Shown: positions 39,490-51,859 of the stretch, in pieces
How positions within the stretch are numbered: position 1 is the stretch's first letter
Layout: every line of letters begins with the position of its first letter
Assembly (NCBI RefSeq): GCF_905475395.1
Contig: NC_058340.1
Span: 63,342,181 to 63,406,180 of the forward strand
Direction: 5' to 3'
Source of the DNA: Chrysoperla carnea
Taxonomy: Eukaryota; Arthropoda; Insecta; Neuroptera; Chrysopidae
Length of the DNA: 64,000 nt
Translations under genes and position numbers: made by a program
Notes under the pieces: generated by a model
What the model was told of the DNA's origin: nothing
Databases searched by the model: none
What the model saw: only the letters and a program-made list of their open reading frames with translations

Positions 39490-39552
39490 AATAAAAACTA
39501 AAAAACAAACACCGAAGATTTATGAGAAATATATATTATATATATCAATAAA
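39490..39552 (+). terminator. Candidate polyadenylation signals of the lipase maturation factor gene
   Basis: AATAAA occurs at 39490-39495, ten bases after the stop codon, and again at 39547-39552. Both are canonical hexamers, but in A+T-rich DNA chance matches are common. Use of either is inferred only from position. Confidence 0.45.
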
Positions 39553-41935
39553 TAATAGTGTTTTAGAGTCTGTTCAAATTGAAATGAGATCAATCATGAG
39601 AGGGTGTAAATAAATATGTATGAGTATGCATATGTACTGAAATTTATTCTCTCTCTCGATCGGTCTCATTTCAGTTAGATCGGACTATAATTTTTAAGAA
39701 ATATATTTTTTTTAAATGTTCAATATTTATTAATTACAACACAGTAAAGATTTTTAATAATTAATTAATTGATAATTATAACTAAGATATATTTTAAAAG
39801 TATTTAGTTTACACGAAACACAAAATTCTTGTTAAGACATTTCGTAAACAGTGCTAGTCATACACGAATACTTGCAAGTGTAGCTTCTAGAAGAAAAGGA
39901 AGGAATTTTCCAAGGAAGCATTAGAGTTTCAGCAATAGTACTCACCTTTCTTTCGCAGAAGAATTAAAATACCAGAAATCGTAGAGGAGTAAGTGGTATT
40001 TAATACCGTCGAAATATTCTCTGTGAACACTCGAGCCTGTAGGAAGGCATTTGGTTTTATTGAAATTAAAATTCGCTATACTTCCTGCTAAAAAGTGGAA
40101 AAATCAGTAAAACGTGTGAGTACTTTAGGCATTTTTACGAAATTGTGACACGCCAAGACTGCTTAAAAGTGTTAATAAAGACACCCCAAGAAAGAATGTG
40201 GTGTATTAAGTCTATTGGATAAGATAAAATTCAATATGACCAGACTGGCGTTGTTTACAGGAAAAGATTTTGGTGCTTGACACGAATATCGACACGCTTA
40301 ACTGTGAGCACAGCCAGGAACACCCAACCTTCCAATTTATTTATTTAACCATTAACTGGCGCCCTTTAAGGAAGTTGAGAACAATTCATATAATCACATC
40401 TTGCCATTAAGGATTGACGAATACTTTCGTGTACCATTCTGATATTGTTCATGTATGGCTAGCTAATGGTATTATTATTGCCTCGCTTATCGGCACGGGC
40501 AGTAAAATGGGTATGCGTGGCTTCTAGTAATATTTCTTCTAAGATTTGCAATAATTTAGAGTTTGGTGTCTGTTTTTAATGGTCAGCTGTCAAAACGAAA
40601 TAAAATTGTTTTTGTTACTTCTAAACTTAGAAAAATAACTGCTATTAAAAAGTATTTTGACATGCTGTCAGCAAAAATGAGCTCACCCTTAAATTACTTT
40701 CATATTGTCTTAACATCAGTTTTAAGCTCCGTGTAAGTAACATAAAAAGTGTGTTAAAGATGTTTTTGTGTTAAGTTAAACTCGTTCACGAAATATAATT
40801 ATTTTTAATGGTTGAGTTTACAACTGCAAAACGCGCGAAGTATCAACTACAAAGCGGCCTAAATATAATGGCGACTGTTAACTAACTCGAAAGCTCTTTA
40901 GTTGTAAACACAACCAGCTTACAATTTGTGAAGCTATGCATTTATTGATTGTCTCTATATTTATAATTATTTTTTTGAAACAATTTTATAATTTTCTTAT
41001 GCTTAAAAATTTTTGTAAAACCTTTTTTTGCACTGTTTTTTTGTAACTGAAATCATGATTCATGACTTATTAAGTATTGTATTTCAAAACTTGTAAAAAC
41101 CAATGTGATATTGCTAATATACTTCTTAATATTTTTTTTATAAAAATTTTTATGTTATGTTTTAATTCTAATAAATTATTATTTAAATAAGTTTTTTCAT
41201 CTAATTTTTAAGTTTTCATACTTCTTTTCCTTCTTATGATATCATGTTACAGCTAAATTAGGTAATAATTTTAAGTACAATTCTTTAATAAAGTTTGCAA
41301 CCAGGCGCTTTCGGATATCAGTTTTTCTCAGTGGGCCACCCGGAAATTAGTTTTCTTCTGCTTTTAAGTGGAATAAAGGAATCCACAATTAATTAAAATT
41401 CCTGAAATAATAAATTTTGAGAGTTCTTGATGAGTAGATCAGAAGTCTTCATAGACTCAAAGTCCTAATAAGTTGTGAAATATGTGGTGCCTAAGTATAA
41501 GGCTTTTGAAGAAAAGTTGCTGTTGAAAATGACCCTGATTTTATTTTAGACCTGTTCGATTTCCCGCAATGTGGTGTGGAAAATTTTTATGAGCCTTTTG
41601 AGTCTTTTTATGTATAAAATCCAGGAAATTAAACTTTTTTCACTCATCGCATTTTTATGTCGTGTATTTTTGAAAGATTTTTAAAAAAAATTTTCAGAAA
41701 TTTTTCTACTCCTAGAAATTTACGCCATGTGTGTGTATTATTTACTCTGTTTGAACTTCAACCCTCCTTAACTCAAACCCATGTTTTTAGAACTTTCGTT
41801 ATGGGAACTTTAGATTTAATCGCTAAGAACTATCAGAATTCATGGTTTCGGGAATGCTGAGTGAAACCTAATTTTCTTAATTTTACGTCGATTTTTGCTA
41901 TAGTAACAAAAACAAGTATAAATGTCTTCACCAAA
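39553..41935. other. Intergenic, no gene seen
   Basis: Somewhat less A+T-rich than elsewhere between 39880 and 40560, which suggests old inserted sequence, but no frame is convincing and I recognise no family. Confidence 0.4.
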
Positions 41936-41939
41936 TTAT

Positions 41940-42075
41940 TTGTATCTTATTTTTTAACCTCCAAACCAAAAAGACGGGTGTTATTGATCGCTATGTGTGT
42001 GTGTGAAACGAATGAACCGATTTGGATGTTTTATTTGAAAGATAATTGAATGGAGATTGTTCTTATTTATGTTTC
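41940..42075 (+). repeat. Dispersed repeat, copy of the CCCCCGAC/GGCACTGTA family
   Basis: Shows the order AACCTCC, AAAAAGACGGGTGTTA, CGCTATGTGTGTGTG, CGAATGAACCGATTT, TTTGAAAGATAATTGAATGG, GTTTCAAGATAGG, which matches 42845-43045 and 47898-48060. Noncoding. Confidence 0.55.
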
Positions 42076-42844
42076 AAGATAGGATTTTCAAAATAGTTTT
42101 ATTTTAACATAAATTTTTATTCTAAATCAGTTTTTCCAATATTAAAATGTGTACTTACGCTTAATTTTGTTAAAATGCTTTTAAATAAAAACGGATGTTT
42201 CCAAACACAATAAAAATCAATACTACCGATCGCATTATTTCACAAAAATTCATCTTGGCAATGCTATTACCTAGGAATTTGAAATTTATGTCCTATAATA
42301 TATTCTTACATTTAAACAATAATAACATACTTTGAGTACGTTCACCTAGGGGACATCCTCACCCTTGATTTCTGCTTTATGTATAGATAGTTTTTAATAG
42401 ATGAAGCACTGCAAACTATGTATACAAATGATGATTATTTTTTGAAGATTGTATTTGACACAAGGGGATATTTTTTTTACTGCATGATAGCAAAATAATT
42501 TTAAAACATAGTCAATATGTGTACTGTCGCGACCACAGATATGCGCCACAAAGTTTACGGCCATTGGCTTGTGTACGAGTATGACCCTTTGTGACTCATC
42601 TAAGTTTTTGTGTGAATCTCAATAGCTTTACCTACCAAGGCTTAAAAATACACTCAGAAGTCGTAAACAGGTTCCATAATTAACTTATTAATAATTTCGG
42701 AGTAATATTTAAATAATTATCCGATTGATTGCCATGTTTATCGAGTTATTGGCACAGTATTGTTATTGTTTTGCAAGCTCTACAACTGCCAAATTAAAAT
42801 TACCCACGTAGCTTCAGCATTTCAGGCCAGAACTGTGTTTTTAA

Positions 42845-43045
42845 CCACCCAACTAAAAAAGGTTAAAAGTTTGACCGCTATGTGTGTGTATCTGTCTGTC
42901 TGTCTGTGGCACTGTAACGCCTAAAGGGCCGAACAGATTTTGATTTTTTTGGTTTTGTTTGAAAGGTAATTAAATGGCGAGTGTTCTTAGCTATGTTTCA
43001 AATGCGAATATAGGGTTCCGTATCCGAAAAATTGGTCGGGGGCTT
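42845..43045 (+). repeat. Dispersed repeat, fullest copy of the family
   Basis: Begins CACCCAACTAAAAAAGG, then TTTGACCGCTATGTGTGTG, four TCTG units, GGCACTGTAACGCC, AAAGGTAATTAAATGGCGAG and TTCTTAGCTATGTTTC, and ends CGAAAAATTGGTCGGGGG. The TCTG microsatellite is an internal part of the repeat. The reverse-complement ends (CCnAAC... and GTCGGGGG) suggest terminal inverted similarity. Confidence 0.55.
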
Positions 43046-44226
43046 TTTAAATTTTGTAAATTTCACTTGTTATGTAAATATCATTTATGAAGAGTTTTCC
43101 AATAGCTCGGAACAAATGGCTAGAACACACCAAAAGTTTTAAAACATGCAAAAGGCTATCGGATAGTGAAGAAATGTATAGAAATTTTGGTCTCACCGTA
43201 ATATAGAGTCTAAAAATGGAAAATTTCATCAATGAGTAAAATCAGTTCATAAGAACTTTTTGAAAGGGTCTGTTATTTTACAAAAATTCTTGTTTTAAAA
43301 AGTTAAATTTCGAACTTAATGCTAATTTTTTCACATAGATTTCAAACTTGGAAAATATTAACTAAGAAGTCTCTTTTTAATATTAATTATTTTAAAAACG
43401 TTTATGGTGCATTGTTTTCCTTAAAAATTTTATAAAAATGAAAATCATGGTTGAAAAACTATTGAATTTATTAAATCTATGCTGTTATCATATTCTATGT
43501 ACTTGTAAAAGATGGAATCAATAAACTACAAAACAAACCATTCATGTAGTCACCAGCTGCCGATGCCAAAGGCGTTCATGTAATAAATTTCCAAGAGTAG
43601 ATATGTAATTTGCATTAAATGTATCATGTGTTCTATTTTTAAAGAGTATATAGTTTACAATAATTTTCCGGTTTTATTCAACTTTGAAATTATAAGAGCT
43701 TTTAATAACACAGGAAGTTTTACGAAAATTCAAATTAAAACTTATTTAACTATTAGAAAATTTTTAATGCACAATGTTTATTAAAATAATTCAATGCAGG
43801 GTTTTAAGTTATTAAATCTGCGTCTAATTTAATGAAAATTTTTTGCATTTGCTTCATTTTCTGTGTTACGACGGTTTATTGTATTCCCATTTTCAATGAC
43901 TTGAAATCGAAGCATTGAAGGTTTTAGGGGTCGGTTAAAACAAAATCGAGGAGAAAAATTGATAATTTTGAACGACGGCTTGAAAATGTTCACTTTAAAT
44001 ATAAAAATGTATTTTGCAACATTAAAGAATTTTCTTATTATCAGCACGTAAATCGTCAAAAAACGGTGATGTATTTTTCTATTCTAGAAAAAAATGATTT
44101 TCGTATTTCAGGAAATAATTGGTACACCTTTATCAATAATGTCTTCCCGATTATGGATGGCGGAATTCTGGATGTATCTTATATTTATTCCAAACTGAAA
44201 TCGTATTTTCATATATTTTAACAAAG
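43046..44226. other. Intergenic, no gene seen
   Basis: A+T-rich DNA without a recognised exon or repeat. Confidence 0.4.
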
Positions 44227-44397
44227 TACTGTAATACCTCAAACTTACGTGATAGATGTGACCGATTACCGGGTTAGTTGAATTCGCGTATTTCGAGGTA
44301 TATGTTGTTCTGTTCACCGTCGTATGAGATAGTGTATTTAACAAGAAGATTTAAAATTCGCGTTAATTGGGGTAGCATAAGTCGAGGTATAACTGTA
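44227..44397. mobile_element. pogo/Tigger-like MITE
   Basis: The left end TACTGTAATACCTCAAACTTA and the right end, in reverse TACAGTTATACCTCGACTTA, are imperfect terminal inverted repeats. The right arm continues with CTACCCCAATTAACGCG. CAGTnATACCTC at the tip with TA at the boundary is typical of the pogo/Tigger branch of Tc1/mariner elements. At 171 bases it lacks a transposase and is nonautonomous. A third partial copy of the arm (CGCGTATTTCGAGGTATA) lies inside at about 44284-44302. Confidence 0.65.
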
Positions 44398-45239
44398 TAA
44401 AACTTATAGTGCATATATACAAATTAGACCACAATTACCCAATGATCTTGCCTGGTGTACATATTCAATATTAAAGGCAGTATGCATATACATAGGAATA
44501 TTTTACGAAACATATTTTTATTCGAGCTTTACATTTATTTGTCGGGACCTATTAAAAACCTAGATCGGCTCAAATTTTCTCAATAATGGTTCCCGTCTGT
44601 TAAAGTCGCTAAGTAGACTACTGGACTTTTCAGTTTTAATTAAAGCTCAGTTTTTACGCAGTCGGGTTTTTTGAATGTTTTAAATTTACTTTTTATATAT
44701 TTTATTTTCTCATAAAGATTTTTATGTTGTGACTAAAAATTTTGCAAAAAAAAAAGAAACATCAGAACAAACCATTGGAATTTCTATTAAAATAATAAAG
44801 AAGGTGACGTCACACACGTTTTTGATTTTCAACATTGTTTTTGTATGTGCTATATGGTATGGTTTTAATAGCTGTGCGAGGCACACATAAATATATCACC
44901 ATTGAGTGAGTGAATGGGCAAGGTATATATGTTTATGTGCGGGGGTGGTAAAATATGTCCACTCTTTCCTTATACTATTTCATTCAAGTTAGCTGGTGAC
45001 GTCAAACAGAAAATATACACTGAGTATATACATAGATATATACATATTATCATAATTTAAAATATATACGGTGTATTATTTCTATGTGATACGAAATTAG
45101 GGGATGTTATCGTTAGATTTTTATACCAAGTATATGAAATATACCAAGGTATATTTAGTTTAGTCCCAAGTTTGTAACGCTTAAATATATTGATGCTATA
45201 AACAAAATTTTGGTATAGGTGTTCATAAAATCACCTAAT
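44398..45239. other. Intergenic, nothing recognised
   Basis: Noncoding DNA. A slightly less A+T-rich patch around 44800-45000 could be old repeat material. Confidence 0.4.
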
Positions 45240-45430
45240 TAGTCCATTTTCGGTTGTCTGTCTGTCTGTCGTCTGTCTGTCTGTCCGCCTGTCATCACGA
45301 TTACTCAAAATCAAAAAGAGATATCAAGCTGAAATTTTTATAGCGTGCTGAGGACGTAAAAAGTGACGTCGAGTGAAATTTGGTAGGATTGATCAAAGCT
45401 ATAAAGGAAATCAAAATGTGAAAAACAACG
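45240..45430 (+). repeat. Dispersed repeat starting with a CTGT microsatellite
   Basis: A CTGT run (45253-45296) is followed by CATCACGATTACTCAAAATC, AGCTGAAATTTTTATAGCG and GAGGACGTAAAAAGTGACG. The second half recurs at 48156-48210 (AGCTGAAATTTTAATAGCG, CAGGACGTAAAAAGTGAGG). Noncoding and of unassigned class. Confidence 0.55.
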
Positions 45431-47474
45431 CAAAATTTGAAAAATACGATTTGCATTACAAACGAGATACGTCAATTTTTATATTAACTTTATTTTTTTC
45501 TATAAGGCATCAGGCAAAACGCCTTTGAACTTTTTACTTCAATAAAGTCTCTTAGCCCGAAGAATTGAGACATCGAATAAATACGCTACATAGATGATCG
45601 TTAAAATTTTTCGTTAGACAAGAATACATCCGAAGAATCCGCTATAGCATGGTGGTAACGGTGTTTGGTAATGTATATTATGTATCTAAAATACTGATAC
45701 ACTAAAAATATTATTATACATTAAAAGGATATAACAATATTTAATGGTTTTTATACTTTTGTAAAACAGAGTAAAGGTGCAGCTAAAAATAGGTAAATTT
45801 TCTCATAATCCGATTTATTTTAAATAAAATTGCTGATCCGAATGGAGAGAAATGACTGATGAATAGAAATTGGTAGTGGGTGTGGTTACAGCCGCATTTA
45901 ATTAGAAATGTTTTCAGACTTGCCAGAAGTTCGTGTAGGGAAAACTCCCCTACCTTGATTCATGTCTGTATTCACTTAGTTCGGAGCGGTCACGAATCTA
46001 TGTACTTTTTAAGGTCTGGAATCTTATACTCGACTAGGCTCCGTTATCCCTACTAAGTATTCTTTGTCTAATTTATTTCATATTCCGTGGGTATGAGTAA
46101 AAATTATCACAGGCGAAAAGGCTACCTCACCTATACACAAAGCCACTATTTTAATGAAGTGGAACCATATAAGTGGGCCTTATATGGTTTCAGTACCATA
46201 ATAATACTCTCCCAATGTTAGAATATGTCTTCCAAAATACGCTAAAAAGTAAATGATAGAATAATATTTTCAATTGATCGGTATATGTATACGCCGTTGT
46301 GAATTGAAGTTTGTATATACGAAGATAGGTCAACACAATATAATGATGGTGCGTTGTAAAGTGCGCTACAAAACTACATTGCTATTGGTTGATCATATTA
46401 CAGTTCGCCCACACATACACTCACATGATGACGACATTACTCTAACGATCGTCATAAAAATTTCTGGTTTTTATTATATATTTTTTTCATAATATTATTA
46501 TGTGATGATGAAAATGATATATGAAACTTTTCCAACGATTTTTCCGTCATTAATCAAATTTTTTTTTGCGGATCTTTAGCTAGGTACATACAATTTATAA
46601 CGGTTAGAAACAATAGTTGGAGAAAAATAAAGAAGTGAAAGAGTTTTCAGCAGAATTAGTTGAGCCGTTTTAATGGTAATAAAAAAACCGGAAAAAACTA
46701 AATAAACAGAATCTGAAAAGTGGATAAAACACATCATTTATCTATGGAGATAATGATCGTACCAGCATAATCTGCAGTACATGTTCGAAGAATAATCTAT
46801 GAAGGCTAACAAGACCTGTTTTTTTATGTTTTTTCCCCCTCTGGGAAGTTAGTCGTGTAGGCTACAGGGGTCGCACTGACACGACTTGTACTTTTAATTT
46901 GTACTTTTACAAAGTTTAAGGCAAGGCAAAAGAAAAATACAGGGATTGCAAAAGGTACCCTAATATAAAAGTTTTAATAGAAATGCAATAGAAATAATCT
47001 GGAAATCAATCGAAATAAATTTATAAAGAACTAATTCCGATTGAATCGCGTTTCAAACTTTGAATGAGTTAGTTATTTTAAATCATGCTGATTCAACTAA
47101 TCTGAACACTACACTGTACTATAGCGAATTATTTCTAGATAAAAAAAATCCAACTTGAATTTATTTCAATTCAAGTAAGAATAATTTAGGATTCTTTTTG
47201 TTCAATTTAAGTAAATAAATTCTTCAAACGAAATCGTTCAATTCATCACTTCACAAAAATGAAAAAAAAATTACTATATTAGATTCAATTAATATTTTAT
47301 ATCAATATTTTTTATTAATTATTTATCAATAATTACGTAAATGAAATTATTTTTAAATTTAATAGCCTTCTCTACCTACAACTTTTACCGTTTTACGTTA
47401 AACTGATGATGTCATTTATTGGTAATAATAATTTATTGAATTATAATTATATTTTCAATATCCTCAATACCATA
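45431..47474. other. Intergenic, no gene seen
   Basis: Two less A+T-rich stretches (45890-46210 and 46840-46900) contain short hairpins such as GTAGGGAAAACTCCCCTAC. They resemble mobile-element scraps, but no ORF or family is identifiable. Confidence 0.4.
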
Positions 47475-47779
47475 TAGACAAGTCCCTAACTCGAAAAATG
47501 TATCGGGACTGCTATCTGCCACTCGTTTCAATTGTTAGAATCCCTCCAAAAAAACTTCATTCAAAACCGTAACATTCTTAAATTTGAATCTGATTCGCTC
47601 TAAAATATAAAAACCCTAACACTATGAGTTCTGTTTCAGTTAATGGTTATTTTTAAAGTTAACATGATTGAGAGTTATCAAATTAGTCTATAAAGGTTTT
47701 TTGAAGAGATTCTTACAATCAATGTGAATGGCCTCTAGTTCAGAGTGCCGATCTATTTTTCGGTCTAAGGACTTGTCTA
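47475..47779. mobile_element. MITE with about 30-bp terminal inverted repeats, copy 1
   Basis: The left end TAGACAAGTCCCTAACTCG then AAAAAT mirrors the right end, in reverse TAGACAAGTCCTTAGACCG then AAAAAT. Total length is 305 bases and it is noncoding. A second copy lies at 54287-54581. The target-site duplication is not clear. Confidence 0.7.
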
Positions 47780-47897
47780 CTGTACAATTATTTTTAATTA
47801 TTTATTACTTATGAAATAATTTTTATATATTTACTTGCATCAAACTGAATTTTATTTCATTTATTATCTTTCAATTTAAATAACTGACCGTAAATTT

Positions 47898-48060
47898 TTA
47901 ACCCCCCGACGCAAAAAGAGACTTGTTATTAAGTTTAAGTGTCTGCTCGCCTGTGGCATCGTATTTCCTAAACGAATGAATCGTTTTTGAAAGGTAATTT
48001 ATTGGAGAGTGTTCTAAACTATGTTTCAAAAAAATCGGTTCAGTTTGGAGAGAGCTAGAA
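47898..48060 (+). repeat. Dispersed repeat, copy of the CCCCCGAC family
   Basis: Starts AACCCCCCGACGCAAAAAG, then CTGTGGCATCGTATTTCC, CGAATGAATCG, TTGAAAGGTAATTTATTGG and ACTATGTTTCAAAAAAATC, in the same order as 42845-43045. Confidence 0.6.
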
Positions 48061-48155
48061 GAAAAAAATCACATTTTTTGGGAGGTTTGTGGAAAAATGG
48101 AAAAATTGTTTACTTACTTTTAACATACAATTCAGGTAAATAAAAAAATTTATAA

Positions 48156-48715
48156 AGCTGAAATTTTAATAGCGAGCGTGCTCAGGACGTAAAAAGTGAG
48201 GACGATTTCGTAAATGTGCAAAATAGGTTAACTCCAAGAGCTCCTTAGAAAAAATGGGTAAATAATTTATGTTTCTGATTTCGATAAAACACTCTGTATA
48301 AGGTAATTTTGACCCAAAAAATACAAAAATCGGGTTAATGTTTCGATTGGATGTAGAGTTTTTGAGAAAATCGCTATTCGTGTGCAATTTTAGATTATAT
48401 CTCAAAAGCAAGGTATCCAATCATTAAATAAACTCGATTTTTGGATTTTTTGGGTCAAAATATCTTATATAATGAATTTTATCGATATTGGAGGCAAACA
48501 AAAATTCTCGAATTTTTGAAATTTTCTTAAGGGTAAGGTACCCCTTAGAAAAAATCGGGAAAAAATTTATGTTTCTGATTTCGATAAAACTCTATATATG
48601 AGGTAATTTTGACCCAAAAAATACAAAAATCGGGTTAATATTTCGATTAGGTGTATAGTTTTTGAGAAAATCGCTCTTCGTATCAAATTTTTTATTATGT
48701 CTCAAAAGCACAAGA
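48156..48715 (+). repeat. Complex repeat: two direct copies 300 bp apart with an inverted segment between
   Basis: Positions 48241-48411 and 48541-48711 are near-identical at an offset of exactly 300 bases, sharing CCTTAGAAAAAAT, TTTCTGATTTCGATAAAAC, AGGTAATTTTGACCC, AAATCGGGTTAAT and TTTGAGAAAATCGCT. Between them (about 48430-48470) lies CTCGATTTTTGGATTTTTTG then GGTCAAAATATCTT, the reverse complement of the GACCC...CGGG core. The block is preceded by the AGCTGAAATTTTAATAGCG segment. Noncoding. Confidence 0.75.
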
Positions 48716-50150
48716 CAGGGTCTCTTTAACTATGTAGAAATACAAAAAGTAATAGGTTCTCGAATTTCTATTTCATTTTATTCGATTCAACTGATTCTGT
48801 TAACGTGAAATTCCATCTCATAAAATAGTATTAATATTCTCTGGTGTAACTTTTTCACCATATTGCAATGATCGTTTCAAATATTTGTTATAAAAATTTT
48901 GTTCATGGTTTTGTCTAGCAAGTAACTCAACAGAAAAAACAAACTGTGATGGATAGAACCCTTAAAAGCGAGATCAATAATTTCCCGATAAAATAAATTA
49001 TTGTTACCAATGATAAATTAAAGTTCTCAAATATTGCTATTGAGTATTAGTTTTTATGATTTATTATGGCACAAACAAAGTCTTTAAATGTAAAACTTAA
49101 TTGATTTTTAGGTGCTCCAACGTTTAAGGTTTGATATAGACGCGACTCTTAAGGAAACCTCATAAAAAGCAATCAAAAGACGTATTCTTGGCTCAACGCA
49201 TATTACGATACCTCTCATACTTACAGTTTCTTAAAACTTTTGCAAAATGATCGCTCACTAGGTCGATTGAAATTGGCCAGAATATTTCCGTAAAATTATA
49301 CACAGTTCTTCCAGAATTGTTATTTCTGTAGAACAAATAATCAATTTGAGCTTTAAGTAAACGATTCATATAGTGAGTAGAATGTTTCAAACTAAAATTT
49401 GACGTATGGAACAAGCAAAAGTTACACAGCATTCCAATTTACAGAGTTCCAAACATAGAAATAGTATTTTTACATTTAATAGTTTTGATTTTGATTGTCA
49501 ATATGATCAACAATAACTTTCTATCGCAAAGTTAAAAACACAATCAATATAAGTATACTTTTGTACCACATGGCTTTAAAATATTTGTCATGATAAAACA
49601 TTTAAGAGTTGTTTGTACTCACTCGAAAAAGGTTAAATAACTTTTGATGCGAACGAAATTGTCGTCGACCCCCCAGTCATTAACCGAAACAAAATAATAC
49701 ATTGTTTATTTTTGTTTTTCTGTTTGTCGAAAACTTCTTAATCGTAATTTGTTTGTGTACGGTCTAATAGTTATCTTAACAATGGGGTACTTGGCTGGAA
49801 AAATGATACTTATAGCTATATATATAAATAAATGAACCCCTATTGTTTCAAGTAATCGAATCACGCGTGATGGCTAATTCCTTTTGTTATTGTGATAATT
49901 AGTGTGAGGGGAAGGTTTGCATGAACGAATAAATTAAGGAAGTTGAGCGGAACATTAGAAAATTTAAGAAAAAATATTAAATGCAATAAATGGTGGAAAC
50001 GCAGATAAACCACGCATTATATTACATCTTCATATATACTATTTATTTTTTTGCGCCCCCACCATATTTATCTTGAATTATGAACAGGTATTTTCATAGA
50101 ATTAAGATATTATTTATTATTATTCAGGTATTGTGAATAGGTATTTATTA
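48716..50150. other. Intergenic, no gene seen
   Basis: A+T-rich sequence with no recognised exon, repeat or RNA gene. Confidence 0.4.
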
Positions 50151-50530
50151 GACCTATATGCGAGCGCAACGAGCTTCACTTGCCAGAAGGCTTCTGCCAG
50201 ATCGAGGGACTGTACAAGAGATAGTAGTAAAAGTTGTGTTAAGCGGGCGGGCTAAGCAGGGATCGGGCAGCCGGGTAAGCTTAACGGACTTAGCGGGCGG
50301 TCTAAGCATAGTATATCTATTAATGAATTGGAGCTGCCAGGTAGTTAAGATTAATAATCGCTGATCAATAGTTACAATTAAATCAATTGTAAGTGAAACG
50401 AAGTTCACCGGGTCATCTGGTATTTTGCTTTGTATTAGTAGCCGGTTGGTCTTAATAAATAACCCGATCAAATGGCGACAAGATTCCAGAAAACTGTACC
50501 CGAGTGTGGCCCGTTCCAAGTAAGGTAGTT
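50151..50530 (+). mobile_element. G+C-richer repeat fragment, probable mobile-element end
   Basis: Starts GCGAGCGCAACGAGC, contains AAGCGGGCGGGCTAAGC and its variant TAGCGGGCGGTCTAAGC about 60 bases apart, and includes GAAACGAAGTTCACCGGGTC, a wording common at the ends of insect retroelements or Helitron-like elements. Composition contrasts sharply with its surroundings. No intact protein frame; class unresolved. Confidence 0.4.
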
Positions 50531-51825
50531 CTATCTCTGACGGTTTAAGATGGAATTTTATCTCAAATTGTTGAAAATTTAAGCTTCTTTAAAAATAAAT
50601 ACTACTATTTTTTAGGAATACCAGTCCTTCCGGGTCAAAATCGGCAAAAATTGAAATAAGGTGAAAATTTTCCAGGTTTTTTAATTTTTCGGCATGATCC
50701 GGTCTTTTGACGAGGTCAAAAACTTGAATTTAACATTGTCTTTACATTGCATATCAATAAATCCAAAAATTTCTTATTTGATGCAAGGTCCAATATTTAA
50801 TTTGTTTGTAATAAATATATAATCATATTATACAATAAAAATTAATATTATTAAAATATATAATCACCTTTATATATATTTATATTTTATTTATACCTAT
50901 ATAATGCAATAAGAACCAAAAACGGTTCACGTTTACGACACACACTTCGGTTCGGTGTATACCGATATATATATATATATACACGTTTTATACGTGTACT
51001 TGTGTGTTCAATGGTGAAAATTTTATACACATGCGCACTGAAACAACACATTTATGGATAAAATAATACTGTGGAGCTTTTCTTGATGACGGAGTAAATC
51101 ACTCTAAAAATACATAATAAAATTTTGTCATTATAATCACTGTTCAACAAAACTAAAAAAAAAATATTTATAAAGAAAAAACATAAATAAATAAAATAAA
51201 ATAAATTTAAACAAAAAATATATAATTAAAATACAAGAAAATGAAAATATTATAAGAATTATAAAAAATTTAATATAAAAAATTGAATTAAATTATTATT
51301 AATTAATTAATTGAATAAAATATTTGTGTTATATAATGGCATATTTAAAAATAAATATAAAAAATTATTTAAAAAAATTAATGGTGGTTTGATTAGTGCA
51401 AAGGGGCGAAAAAAATTATGAAAATTCCTTCAATTTTTATGTGACAGTTATTTTTGCTAATTTTTTATGGTGAAAATTCATTTTGTTTTTAAAATAATGA
51501 GTGAAATTATTTATATTTATAGTTTTTTACACAATTTATTCTAAATAATATTTTTTTGGATTTTTATTTTTTATTTTTATAATAAAAATGTAATTTTTCT
51601 GTGTGGTTTTCAATAAATTTCGGTAAGAAAATAAAAATACAAAAAGAAAAAAATTAAATTAATTTTTATAATAATATAAAGTAAAAACAAGGATAGGCGG
51701 TTTAATTTAATAACTTTTGAATATAGGTCAAATATCAATGAATGAACATTTCAGGGCCTCTGTTATATGGCGTGTGTCATAGCACACAAGCAAGGCTGAA
51801 GAGCTATACTTACCTACCCGGGTTT
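50531..51825. other. Intergenic, no gene seen
   Basis: Very A+T-rich, including a short TA run at 50968-50982 next to an ACACGTTTTATACGTGT hairpin. No exon was recognised. Confidence 0.4.
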
Positions 51826-51859
51826 ACATAGCATATATACATATGAATATATATATGTA

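Noticed and set aside
46274..46492. 72-residue open frame on the + strand.
   Set aside because: No start context, domain, splice sites or homology recognised. Length is within chance expectation for this much DNA.
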